Shown: piece by piece, positions 6,788 through 14,128 of the stretch
Position numbering within the stretch: the first letter of the stretch is position 1
Layout of the letters: each line of letters begins with the position of its first letter
Assembly: GCA_038757905.1 (NCBI GenBank)
Contig: JBCDGG010000138.1
Span: 1 to 14,145 of the forward strand
Reading direction: 5' to 3'
From: HLUCCA09 sp038757905
Lineage (GTDB): Bacteria; Pseudomonadota; Alphaproteobacteria; Rhodobacterales; Rhodobacteraceae
Length of the DNA stretch: 14,145 bases
Made by a program: the position numbers and the translations under genes
The notes under the pieces: generated by a model
Database searches by the model: none
Told to the model about the DNA's origin: nothing
The model's input: the letters and a program-made list of their open reading frames with translations, nothing else

Positions 6788-7884
6788 CCGCAGATCGCCT
6801 GAAGCGCAGACCAGTCGCCCGCCAGCAAGAGCTGCGCCGTCTCCCGTCCGCGCATCGGATCGCCCTCGATCAAGGACAGCACCGTCTCGCCCGTTACGTC
6901 GCGGGCATAGGCATAGGGGGTCGAGGGGATATCGGCCTCTGCGAAGGCGGCCAGCAAGCGCTCGTCCTCCGCGGGTGCGATCTCGCGGACGGTCAGAGCC
7001 TCCGTATGCCGGGCGAGCGCCTCCTTGGGGAGGTGGCCGGTCGTCAGCACCTGCGCCGTCGCCCATAGGCCGGCATCGGTCAGGATCTCGCGCAGCGGCG
7101 GATCGGCCTCCGCCCGGATTCGTGCCTCGATCAGGTATCCCGCCAGCACCTCGGGCTGCTCATGGTCCTCGACGAGCGCGCGCCCCACCAGCACGATCCC
7201 GCCGGGCAGATGCCGCACCCCCGCAATCCCGTCGGGCACGACGACATATCCCGCAAGCTCGGCATCGTCGCCCCAGGTGATCGGCCCCGCCCGGCTTACG
7301 ACCGGGCCGGGATCTTCGCCGTCGTCCGTCGCCGCGGGCGCGGGGCCGTTCGAGCCGATCCGGGCGACCAGAGAGGCCAGCGCCCGATCCCCGCGCGGCG
7401 TGTGGCACGGCCCGGCCGAGACACGGCCCAGTGATGCGAACAGATCTGCCCCGATCTCGGCCCGCGTCGGTTCCGGGAGCACGGCAACGGCATGGGCCAC
7501 GAGCGCGCCCGGCAGCCACCAGATGCCGCCCGCGATCACCGATGCAAGGCTCGCGGCCAGCGCCAGCGTCCGCACCCTGCCACTGCGCGGCCGCGCGCGT
7601 GCAATGGCGCGGCGCACGGTCTCGATCGCTTCGATCATCGTATCGTCGGCGACCTCCAGCAGTTCTGTCGCCTCGGCGGACGGTGTGTAGAGCGCGGGCT
7701 CGCCGGACGGGTTGATCCGCGCCACCGCCGCGAGCGACCAATGCGCGAGCGGCCTGCCCGCGAGATCGGTCATCACCAGGGAGGACGCGCCGAACGACAC
7801 GACGGCCTCGACGCGCTGCGCCTCGGGGTGGGGCTGCCACAGGCCCGGGCATTCCAGCCGGGCGAAACGCTTCAGCGCCGTCAT
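6778..7884 (-). CDS. Membrane protein resembling an M48 metallopeptidase with the HExxH motif lost (putative pseudopeptidase)
   Basis: A 368-aa protein of unknown function. Residues 1-105 form a cytosolic N-terminal domain (MTALKRFARLECPGLWQ, then HWSLAAVARINP), followed by one or two membrane segments at about 106-135. The rest follows the layout of M48 peptidases: VLPEPTRAEIGADLFASL (135-152) resembles the segment ahead of the catalytic domain, then LPGGIVLVGRALVED (226-240) matches the 'LPGG-hydrophobic-GLL' strand and helix, then EVLAGYLIEARIR (245-257) where active members have LAGVLxHExxH. Aligning LAG-Y-L places EARIR (253-257) on HExxH, so both histidines and the glutamate are gone. 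The start at 7884 is chosen because similar proteins begin at MTALKRF; upstream ATGs at 7965 and 8010 would crowd the divergent gene, and no start has a strong ribosome site. The M48 link is my inference from pattern. Confidence 0.72.
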   Translation of the reverse strand: MTALKRFARLECPGLWQPHPEAQRVEAVVSFGASSLVMTDLAGRPLAHWSLAAVARINPSGEPALYTPSAEATELLEVADDTMIEAIETVRRAIARARPRSGRVRTLALAASLASVIAGGIWWLPGALVAHAVAVLPEPTRAEIGADLFASLGRVSAGPCHTPRGDRALASLVARIGSNGPAPAATDDGEDPGPVVSRAGPITWGDDAELAGYVVVPDGIAGVRHLPGGIVLVGRALVEDHEQPEVLAGYLIEARIRAEADPPLREILTDAGLWATAQVLTTGHLPKEALARHTEALTVREIAPAEDERLLAAFAEADIPSTPYAYARDVTGETVLSLIEGDPMRGRETAQLLLAGDWSALQAICGPR

Positions 7885-8027
7885 CGCGGTCAAACTTGCC
7901 TGTATCGCGCCCGTTTGCCGGGCAAAACTGCTGCTTTGCCGCGAGGGTACCCGATCAAACCCCATCCGGCAATCGCCGGGTCGGCGGTGGGGATGCGGCC
8001 GGTCACACAATGGGCTAGCGTGGGGGC

Positions 8028-8693
8028 ATGTGCGGACGGTTTGTCATCACTCACCCGGACGAAGCGCTGGCCAAGCTCTTTGCCGCGACCCCCGCCAACG
8101 ACCTGCCGGAGGGGACGCGCTACAACGTCTGCCCGACCCAGCAGGTAGCCGTCGTGCGCGCCGATGCCGGGCTGCGCCATCTCGTGCCCATGCGCTGGGG
8201 CTTCCTGCCCCATTGGTACAAAACGCCCACTGACGGGCCGCTGCTGATCAATGCCCGCTCAGAGACGGTCGCCGAAAAACCAGCCTTCCGCGCCGCTGCG
8301 CGCGAGCGCCGCTGCATCGTCCCCGCGACGGGGTTCTACGAATGGACCAAGGACGCGGACGGCAAGCGGCTGCCATGGTACATCACGCGGGCCGACGGGG
8401 CGCCCCTGGCCTTTGCCGCTGTTTGGCAGGATTGGGCGCGCGGCGAGGAGAGCCACCGCACGGTCGCGATCGTGACCACGGCCGCCGCGGAAGACATCGC
8501 CGCGCTTCACCACCGGTGCCCCGTCGTGCTGGAGCCCGAGACCTGGGGCAAATGGCTCGGCGAGGAAGGCCACGGCGCCGCGCGCCTGATGACCGCGCCG
8601 GCGCCCGGCACGCTGCGGTGGCACCGCGTCGATCCGCAAGTGAATTCCAACCGGGCGCAGGGGCCAAGCCTGATCGAGCCGCTGGCCGCCTGA
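8028..8693 (+). CDS. SOS response-associated peptidase (SRAP) family protein, YedK/HMCES-like
   Basis: A 221-aa SRAP protein. This family forms a thiazolidine DNA-protein crosslink with abasic sites in single-stranded DNA and shields them during replication; it can also remove itself. The start is fixed by MCGRF: after Met removal C2 becomes the N-terminal nucleophile. Other active-site residues are present: N75 in INARSET, E105 in GFYEWTK and H161 in LHHRCPVVL. It is complete at the usual length. It is divergent from the M48-like gene, with 143 nt between the starts. I found no GTTC-N7-GTTC box (the alphaproteobacterial LexA site) in that gap, so direct SOS control is not supported. Confidence 0.95.
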   Translation: MCGRFVITHPDEALAKLFAATPANDLPEGTRYNVCPTQQVAVVRADAGLRHLVPMRWGFLPHWYKTPTDGPLLINARSETVAEKPAFRAAARERRCIVPATGFYEWTKDADGKRLPWYITRADGAPLAFAAVWQDWARGEESHRTVAIVTTAAAEDIAALHHRCPVVLEPETWGKWLGEEGHGAARLMTAPAPGTLRWHRVDPQVNSNRAQGPSLIEPLAA

Positions 8694-8700
8694 GCCGGTC

Positions 8701-8751
8701 GGGCCCGTCGCGCGGCGGGATCATTGGCTGCCCTTAGCGCGCGGCGGACCC
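8701..8751. terminator. Candidate two-way terminator between SRAP and acyl-CoA synthetase genes
   Basis: The 14-nt arm 8701-8714 pairs with 8738-8751, with one mismatch and one G-U wobble, around a 23-nt loop. It fits between the stop codon of the plus-strand gene (8691-8693) and that of the minus-strand gene (8754-8756), so it can form in both transcripts. No strong T-run follows on either side. Confidence 0.5.
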
Positions 8752-8753
8752 GG

Positions 8754-10649
8754 TCAGGCGGCCGCCTGCCAGACCCAGGGGCGCGTGTAGTGCCCGAGGG
8801 TTTCGGTCACCGCGGCATCGTCGACCGCGCCAGTCTTCTCGAGATGCGCGACGAGGCCGAGCTTTCTATCCTCCTGCACGTCGGCGACCCGCACTGCCAG
8901 CCCGGCTCCCGCGAGCGCTTCGTCGTAGACCCGGGTAATCGCGCGGCAGCGCAGATCGGGCTTGAAGATCTTGCCGACGGCTGTCTTCGGCAACTCGTCC
9001 AGGATCTCGACGCGCTTTGGCATGGCGGCGCGTTCCGCGATCCGACCCTTGAGAAACTCCAGCAGCTCCTCCTCGGTGGTCTGCGCGCCCGCCACAAGCT
9101 CGACATAGGCGGCGGGGAGTTCGCCGGCATGGGCGTCGGGCTGGCCGATCGCACCGGCAAAGGCGACGGCCTCGTGCGCCAGAAGCGCTTCCTCGATCAG
9201 GGCGGGGTCGATATTGTGGCCGCCGCGGATGATCAGGTCCTTCGCGCGCCCCGTGATCCAGAGATAGCCGTCGCCGTCGATGCGGCCGAGATCGCCCGTG
9301 CGCAGGTACTCGTCATAATGGAACAGATGCAGATTGCGGTCGCTCTCGGTGTAGGTTCCGCCGGGGATCACCCCGGGATTGGCCACGCAGATCTCGCCGA
9401 TCTCGTCGGTGCCGCACTCCTTCACGCCGCCATCCACGGTGTGGATCATGATCTTCACATCCGTATGCGGAAACGGAATGCCGACGGAGCCGATCTTTTT
9501 CGGCCCGTCGGTGGGGTTGCACGACACAAGGCAGGTGCATTCCGTCAGACCGTAGCCCTCGATGACGTTCACGCCGCACGCCTTCTCGAACCGTTTGAAC
9601 AGCTCGACGGGCAAGGGGGCGGAGCCCGAGAAGGCGCTCCGCAAACAGGTCAGATCCGCATCGACCTTGCGCTGCATGAGCGCGGAGAAGGCGGTTGGCA
9701 CGCCGATCATGAACGAGACCTGCCAGTGCTCGATCAGCTTCCAGAAATTGTCGAACACGCCCTCGCCCCGGTAGCCCTGCGGCGTCGGGAAGACGACATG
9801 CGCCCCGCTGGAGATCATCGACATCAGGATCGGGTGGCAGGCGAAGACGTGAAACAGCGGCAAGGGGCACAGGATGACATCCTCGGGCTCGAAGAGCAGA
9901 GTGTCGCCGATCCAGCCGTTGTAAATCATCCCGGAATAGCGGTGCTGGGCCACCTTGGGCATGCCCGTCGTGCCGCCGGTATGGAAGAACGCGCCCACCC
10001 GGTCGCCTTCGGAATCCGGAAAGCTCAGCGTCTTGGGCTGCCTGGCGAGTTCGGCGTTGAAGTCCATCACCCGCGCGCCGTGTTGCACCGTGGTCTTGGG
10101 GCGGAGGAAGGGCACGATCAGCCGCTTCAGACCCGTCAGGTACCGCAGCAGATCGACTTCGAGCACATGGGTGACATTGGGCGCGAGCTTGACCGCCTCC
10201 GCCGCCTTCTGCGCGACGTCCGATTTCGGGAAGGCCTTGAGCGTCACCAGGGCTTTTGCGTTCGTCTGACGCAGGATGGATGCGATCTTCTCCGGCTCCA
10301 GCAGCGGGTTGATGGGGTTGGCAATGCCGGCAACAGAGCCCCCCAGAAGCGCCAGGACCGCCTCGTTGCAGTTCGGCAGAAGGTAGGCAACGCTGTCGCT
10401 CTCTCCGACACCAAGGCTCCGCAGGAGGTTCGCGGTTTGGCAGACCTTTGCGTGCACGTCGCTCCACGTCAGGGTTTCATGGGCCGATCCCGGCTTGGAC
10501 AGCAACTGAAACGTGATCGCGGGCCGGCTGCCATTCATGTCCTTGGCGCGGGTGACGAACTGGTACATCGTCTGCGGCACATCGCGCTCGGCCCACGGCA
10601 TTTCCTGTTCAATAGCGTCGCGGTCCGCGACCCCACCGAATATCGTCAT
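8754..10649 (-). CDS. Acyl-CoA synthetase (AMP-dependent synthetase and ligase family)
   Basis: A 631-aa cytosolic enzyme that activates a carboxylic acid to its acyl-AMP and then acyl-CoA. All core motifs of the ANL superfamily are visible: phosphate loop HTGGTTGMPK (223-232), YGLTE (366-370), YLRTGD (448-453), hinge GRAKDLIIRGG (467-477) and catalytic lysine K560 in PKTAVGK. The length exceeds typical FadD (about 560) because of a longer N-terminus and an insert at about 140-210. It resembles a 630-aa proteobacterial group of AMP-binding proteins rather than acetyl-CoA synthetase; the acid is probably medium, long-chain or branched, but cannot be read from the sequence. The start ATG at 10649 has GGGAGGAG 5-7 nt upstream. 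The gene lies 166 nt downstream of gap on the same strand, beyond a terminator-like hairpin, so it is probably a separate unit. Confidence 0.95.
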   Translation of the reverse strand: MTIFGGVADRDAIEQEMPWAERDVPQTMYQFVTRAKDMNGSRPAITFQLLSKPGSAHETLTWSDVHAKVCQTANLLRSLGVGESDSVAYLLPNCNEAVLALLGGSVAGIANPINPLLEPEKIASILRQTNAKALVTLKAFPKSDVAQKAAEAVKLAPNVTHVLEVDLLRYLTGLKRLIVPFLRPKTTVQHGARVMDFNAELARQPKTLSFPDSEGDRVGAFFHTGGTTGMPKVAQHRYSGMIYNGWIGDTLLFEPEDVILCPLPLFHVFACHPILMSMISSGAHVVFPTPQGYRGEGVFDNFWKLIEHWQVSFMIGVPTAFSALMQRKVDADLTCLRSAFSGSAPLPVELFKRFEKACGVNVIEGYGLTECTCLVSCNPTDGPKKIGSVGIPFPHTDVKIMIHTVDGGVKECGTDEIGEICVANPGVIPGGTYTESDRNLHLFHYDEYLRTGDLGRIDGDGYLWITGRAKDLIIRGGHNIDPALIEEALLAHEAVAFAGAIGQPDAHAGELPAAYVELVAGAQTTEEELLEFLKGRIAERAAMPKRVEILDELPKTAVGKIFKPDLRCRAITRVYDEALAGAGLAVRVADVQEDRKLGLVAHLEKTGAVDDAAVTETLGHYTRPWVWQAAA

Positions 10650-10774
10650 TGTGTCTCCTCCCAGAGCGCCCGGCGTGGTGCCGGATGTCCAATAGCTTTC
10701 CGGGATCGGACCATGGCGTGCAAGTGTGACGGAGCGGCGGTTTGCGGCGCGGGCCCCTACAACCGGTGGCGCGC

Positions 10775-10800
10775 GCGCCCCGCGATCCGCCGCAGGGCGC
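10775..10800 (-). terminator. Terminator-like hairpin after gap
   Basis: A 10-bp stem: 10775-10784 pairs with 10791-10800 (one G-U wobble in the minus-strand RNA), closed by a 6-nt loop. It starts 15 nt after the gap stop codon and is almost pure GC, but no U-run follows in the transcript. It likely marks the 3' end of the bhc-gap message or protects it. Confidence 0.5.
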
Positions 10801-10815
10801 CGGATATGCGAGACG

Positions 10816-11814
10816 TCAGCGCGCCTTCGCGCCGGCCCCGGCCATGAGGCGCGCCATCTCGATCAGGCGCGAAGAGAAGCCCCATTCGTTGTCGTACCAG
10901 CCGAAGATCCGTGCCAGCCCACCGTCGGCCACCGAAATCTCGGGCCCCTGCAGGATGACGCTCTCGGACCGGCCGCGCAGGTCTGTCGAGACGAGCGGCG
11001 CGTCTTCCCAGCCGATCAGGCGACCGGCAGCCGAACGCAGCGTTGCCTGAAGCTCGGCCGTGCCCGGCGCCGCGCGCAGCGTCACCATCAGGTCCACCGC
11101 CGAGACCGATGCCGTGGGCACCCGGACGGCCCGCGCCGTGATCCGGCCGGCCAGTTCCGGCAGGACCACATCCACTAGGCGCCCGGCCGAGGTCGACGTC
11201 GGCACCATCGAGAGCGCCGCGGCGCGGGAGCGTTCCAACGGGCCGCGCGGCGTGTCCACAGTCGGCTGCGACCCCGTATAGCAATGGATCGTCGTCATAT
11301 GGCCGCTCTCGATGCCGTAGCTCGCATCGATCAGCTTGAGCAGCGGCGCGAGGGCGTTCGTGGTGCACGAGGCGTTCGAGACGATCTTCACGCCCTGCGC
11401 CAGCTGTTCGTTCGCCCCCATGACCGCGGTGACATCGGCCGCGTCCGACGGGCCCGAGATCAGCACCCGCGCTGCGCCCGCCGCCAGCCCACGCTCGGCG
11501 ACATCGCGCGTCCCGGCGCGGCCGGTGCATTCAAGAACGACGTCGACATCTGCCAGGTCGAGAACCGAAATGTCGGGAACCCCCAGGAACGGGATCGCCT
11601 GGCCGCCGACCTCGAGCTTGCCGTTGCGCAGCTGCACCTTGCCCGGGAAGGGCCCGAAGACGCTGTCATATCCGAAGAGATAAGCGCAGGTTTCGGGGTC
11701 TGCGATGTCGTTGACGCACGCGACCTCGACATCCGGCGCCTGCCCCGTCGCGACCAGCCGCAGGACGGAGCGGCCGATCCGACCGAACCCGTTGATCGCT
11801 ACCCGAGTTGCCAT
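10816..11814 (-). CDS. gap: Glyceraldehyde-3-phosphate dehydrogenase, divergent paralog
   Basis: A 332-aa GAPDH that interconverts glyceraldehyde-3-phosphate and 1,3-bisphosphoglycerate. Present are the Rossmann start INGFGRIG (7-14), catalytic C150 (SNASCTTN), base H177 (TTIHCYT), substrate-phosphate residues T151, T208 and R231, and the end WYDNEWGFS (306-314). N35-D36 is kept, which usually favours NAD over NADP. Several normally invariant stretches differ: CTTNA rather than CTTNC, TGSQPTVDTPRGPLERSR where most have TNDQ...D.PHKDLRRAR, and PTSTSAG for PTTTGAA. The S-loop is therefore unusual, and this is probably not the housekeeping copy. Erythrose-4-phosphate dehydrogenase is less likely, as its own S-loop pattern is absent. 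A GAGGAG lies 9 nt before the ATG. It begins 30 nt after bhcD and probably shares its transcript; a role in gluconeogenesis from C2 compounds is inferred. Confidence 0.92.
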   Translation of the reverse strand: MATRVAINGFGRIGRSVLRLVATGQAPDVEVACVNDIADPETCAYLFGYDSVFGPFPGKVQLRNGKLEVGGQAIPFLGVPDISVLDLADVDVVLECTGRAGTRDVAERGLAAGAARVLISGPSDAADVTAVMGANEQLAQGVKIVSNASCTTNALAPLLKLIDASYGIESGHMTTIHCYTGSQPTVDTPRGPLERSRAAALSMVPTSTSAGRLVDVVLPELAGRITARAVRVPTASVSAVDLMVTLRAAPGTAELQATLRSAAGRLIGWEDAPLVSTDLRGRSESVILQGPEISVADGGLARIFGWYDNEWGFSSRLIEMARLMAGAGAKAR

Positions 11815-11844
11815 GATCCAAAGCTCCTCTTCTGGCGAGCGCCC

Positions 11845-12810
11845 TTAGAAAGCGACGCTCTGCGCGATACCCCGCTCGACGGCGAGCTGCAGCGCCCGGT
11901 CTGCCACCGCAAGATCCTGCAGACCCACGCCGGTGCCGTCGAACACCGTGATTTCATCGTCGGAGGTGCGCCCTGCATGGGTGCCCTCGATCACCTCGCC
12001 GATCGTGGCGATGTCCGCCTCGGCCTTGAGCCCGGCCGCCACGACGTGCTGCGCCTCGCCGATGGAGATGGACTGCGCCACCTCGTCGGTGAAGACGTTC
12101 GCGCGGGCCAGCAGAGCGGTCTCTACCTCCTGCTTGCCTTTGGTGTCCGTTCCCATGCAGGCCACATGCGTGCCCGGGGTGACATGCGCATCCATCAGCG
12201 ACGGCGCAAAGCTCGACGTGATGGAGACGATCACATCCGCCTCCGCGCCCATCCTGTCCAACTCGACCGCTTCAAAGGGCAGGCCAAGCTCCTCCGCCGT
12301 TTCGGCCAGGCGCGGCAGCATCTCCGGATGGTAGTTCCAGCCGATCACCTTCTCGAAGGACCGCTGGCGCACCGCCGCGCGCATCTGAAAGGCCGATTGG
12401 TGGCCCGCGCCGATCATCCCCAGAACCTTGGCATCCCCCCGCGCCAGGTGCTTGATCGACACGGCAGAAGCCGCCGCGGTGCGCAGCGCCGTCAGAAGAT
12501 TGCCGCCAACCAGCGCCTTGCATTGGCCGGTGTCGGCATCGAACAGGATCACCGTCGATTGGTGATTGGTGAGGCCCCGCTCCGCGTTGCCGGGCCAGTA
12601 GCCGCCGGATTTGAGGCCGAGCACAAGCCCCGCCCGATCGAAGCCGGACTTGAACCCATAGAGCGCGTCGGCATGCCCGATCGCTTCCCGCACCACGGGA
12701 AAGTTATAGGCGTCTCCGCGCGCCATGGCCGCGAACACCGCTTCGACGGCGTCGAACGCTGCCGCCTCATCCATCAGGTTGGCGATTTCGCTTTCGGGTA
12801 CGATCTGCAT
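11845..12810 (-). CDS. bhcD: Iminosuccinate reductase of the beta-hydroxyaspartate cycle (ornithine cyclodeaminase/mu-crystallin family)
   Basis: A 321-aa Rossmann-fold enzyme. In the beta-hydroxyaspartate cycle BhcD reduces iminosuccinate to L-aspartate with NADH. The protein has the ornithine cyclodeaminase/mu-crystallin layout: conserved lysine in LGLKSGGYW (K67), LLTALRTAAAS (105-115, R110), dinucleotide loop GMIGAGHQS (131-139) and FDGTGVGLQDLA (290-301). It closely resembles the Paracoccus BhcD sequence as I remember it (opening VPESEIANLM, NFPVVREAIGHADALYGFKSGFDRAG). The start MQIVPES at 12810 is chosen because homologs start there and GGGAGACAGGA precedes it; an in-frame ATG at 12924 would add 38 poorly conserved residues across an intercistronic hairpin. 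Automated labels would say ornithine cyclodeaminase, but adjacency to bhcC argues for BhcD. An alanine dehydrogenase-type relative is the main alternative. Confidence 0.88.
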   Translation of the reverse strand: MQIVPESEIANLMDEAAAFDAVEAVFAAMARGDAYNFPVVREAIGHADALYGFKSGFDRAGLVLGLKSGGYWPGNAERGLTNHQSTVILFDADTGQCKALVGGNLLTALRTAAASAVSIKHLARGDAKVLGMIGAGHQSAFQMRAAVRQRSFEKVIGWNYHPEMLPRLAETAEELGLPFEAVELDRMGAEADVIVSITSSFAPSLMDAHVTPGTHVACMGTDTKGKQEVETALLARANVFTDEVAQSISIGEAQHVVAAGLKAEADIATIGEVIEGTHAGRTSDDEITVFDGTGVGLQDLAVADRALQLAVERGIAQSVAF

Positions 12811-12833
12811 TCCTGTCTCCCGCACGGGAAAGG

Positions 12834-12864
12834 ACGACCGCGTAACGGCCGCCCTCCCGGTCGT
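12834..12864 (-). other. Second stem-loop in the bhcC-bhcD gap
   Basis: ACGACCG (12834-12840) pairs perfectly with CGGTCGT (12858-12864) around a 17-nt loop. It lies just ahead of the bhcD ribosome site (GGGAG near 12817-12821) and could affect loading of ribosomes there. The role is inferred. Confidence 0.4.
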
Positions 12865-12886
12865 TGTCTTGAACTTGTGTGTTGTT

Positions 12887-12921
12887 CGGAAGGCATAGGC
12901 GCGCACCGCCGATGCCTTCCG
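12887..12921 (-). other. Strong intercistronic stem-loop after bhcC
   Basis: CGGAAGGCAT (12887-12896) and ATGCCTTCCG (12912-12921) form a perfect 10-bp stem. Within the 15-nt loop, GGCG (12898-12901) pairs with CGCC (12907-12910), extending the helix past a single A/G mismatch to a 5-nt loop. It begins 15 nt after the bhcC stop codon. No U-run follows, so it is more likely a stability, processing or partial-termination element that sets the bhcC to bhcD ratio. Confidence 0.6.
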
Positions 12922-12936
12922 CAATGAGGGCGCGCC

Positions 12937-14100
12937 CTAGTAAGCTTTGCCGCGGGCCGATACGGGCCACACGGTTTCGACCTTTCCGCCGCGCACGCCG
13001 ACATACCAGTCGTGGACGTTGCAGGTCGGGTCGCAATGGCCGGGGACGAGGCGCAGCTTGTCGTTCACCTTCAGGTTGCCCTGCGGATCCATGACGACGC
13101 CATGCTCGTCGGAGCACTTGACGTATTCGACATCGTCACGGCCGAAGACGACCGGCAGACCGCTGTCGACCGATTGCGCCTTGAGGCCCGCATCCACAAT
13201 CGCCTTCTCGGCCTTCGCATGGGACATCACCGAGGTCAGCAGGAACAGCGCGTTCTCCCACTCGCCGCGGTCGATCCGGTTGCCGTCCTTGTCGAGGATG
13301 CGGCCGTAATCGGCATCCATGAACGCGTAGGAGCCGCATTGCAGTTCGTTATACACGCCCGACGTGGATTCGAAGTAGTACGAGCCCGTGCCGCCACCGC
13401 CGACGATGTCGCACTCCAGCCCTTCCGCCTTCAGCCCGTCCACGGCGTCCTTCACCATGGCGACCGCGATCTCGATCTTGGCCTTGCGGTCCTCGTAGCT
13501 GTCCATGTGCTGCATGGCGCCCTGATAGGCCTGGAGGCCGGCGAATTTCAGGCCCGGCGCGGCGTCGATCGCCTTGGCGATGCGCACGACGTCTTCGGTC
13601 GTCGTGACACCGCAGCGCCCGGCGCCGCAATCGATCTCCACCAGCGCTTCGATCTCGGTGCCGTGCTTCTGGGCCGCGGCCGAAAGATCGGCCACGTTGG
13701 CCTCGTCGTCGACACAGCACAGCACCCGCGCGCCCAGCTTGGGCATCCTAGCCAGACGGTCGATCTTTGCGGGCTCGCGCACCTGGTTGGACACCATCAC
13801 ATCCTTGATGCCGCCGCGGGCGAACACCTCGGCCTCCGAAACCTTCTGGCAGCAGACGCCAACGGCGCCGCCAAGCTCCATCTGCAACTTGGCCACGTCG
13901 ACCGACTTGTGCATCTTGCCGTGCACGCGGTGGCGCATGCCATGCTCGCGCGCGTAATCGCCCATCTTCTTGACGTTGCGCTCCAGGGCATCGAGATCGA
14001 GGACCAGACACGGGGTCTGGATGTCGGCCTCGTCCATGCCCGGAACTGCGGGAATGTCGTAGCCGACTTCGTAGTCGTCGAGGTTGGTGAGGTCTTTCAT
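12937..14100 (-). CDS. bhcC: Beta-hydroxyaspartate aldolase (D-threonine aldolase-like, PLP-dependent)
   Basis: A 387-aa fold-type III PLP enzyme. BhcC condenses glycine with glyoxylate to beta-hydroxyaspartate, the first committed step of the beta-hydroxyaspartate cycle. The N-terminal alanine-racemase-like barrel holds HRVHGKMHKSVD (57-68), where K62 is the expected Schiff-base lysine. The glycine-rich GGGGTGSYYFES segment follows, and the C-terminal domain ends with PGHCDPTCNVHDWYVG, where H355 and D357 give the metal-binding HxD of D-threonine aldolases rather than the HxC of D-serine dehydratases. Length and sequence closely match the Paracoccus BhcC as I recall it (YEVGYDIPAxPGMDE near the start, VWPVSARGK at the end). 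GGGAG lies 7-8 nt before the ATG. bhcD follows 126 nt downstream, the order known for the cluster. A general D-threonine aldolase is the alternative call. Confidence 0.9.
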   Translation of the reverse strand: MKDLTNLDDYEVGYDIPAVPGMDEADIQTPCLVLDLDALERNVKKMGDYAREHGMRHRVHGKMHKSVDVAKLQMELGGAVGVCCQKVSEAEVFARGGIKDVMVSNQVREPAKIDRLARMPKLGARVLCCVDDEANVADLSAAAQKHGTEIEALVEIDCGAGRCGVTTTEDVVRIAKAIDAAPGLKFAGLQAYQGAMQHMDSYEDRKAKIEIAVAMVKDAVDGLKAEGLECDIVGGGGTGSYYFESTSGVYNELQCGSYAFMDADYGRILDKDGNRIDRGEWENALFLLTSVMSHAKAEKAIVDAGLKAQSVDSGLPVVFGRDDVEYVKCSDEHGVVMDPQGNLKVNDKLRLVPGHCDPTCNVHDWYVGVRGGKVETVWPVSARGKAY

Positions 14101-14128
14101 CAGTGTCTCCCTATGGGTCCTCCGCGGG

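Noticed and set aside
7885..8027. LexA (SOS) box in the gap ahead of the SRAP gene
   Set aside because: No GTTC-N7-GTTC pattern is present; the family name alone does not show SOS control.
8724..10847. A 707-codon open frame on the plus strand, opposite the acyl-CoA synthetase gene
   Set aside because: It lies antisense to a gene with all ANL motifs. Its translation is rich in Arg, Gly, His and Asp with no recognisable domain, as expected when GC-rich third positions keep the opposite frame open.
12811..12924. N-terminal extension of BhcD from the ATG at 12924
   Set aside because: The 38 extra residues are basic and unlike the family, would overlap the bhcC-bhcD hairpins, and the ATG at 12810 has the better ribosome site and matches known starts.
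11284..12927. A 547-codon plus-strand open frame opposite gap and bhcD
   Set aside because: Antisense to two well-supported enzymes and crossing their gene boundary; no domain and a low-complexity basic composition.
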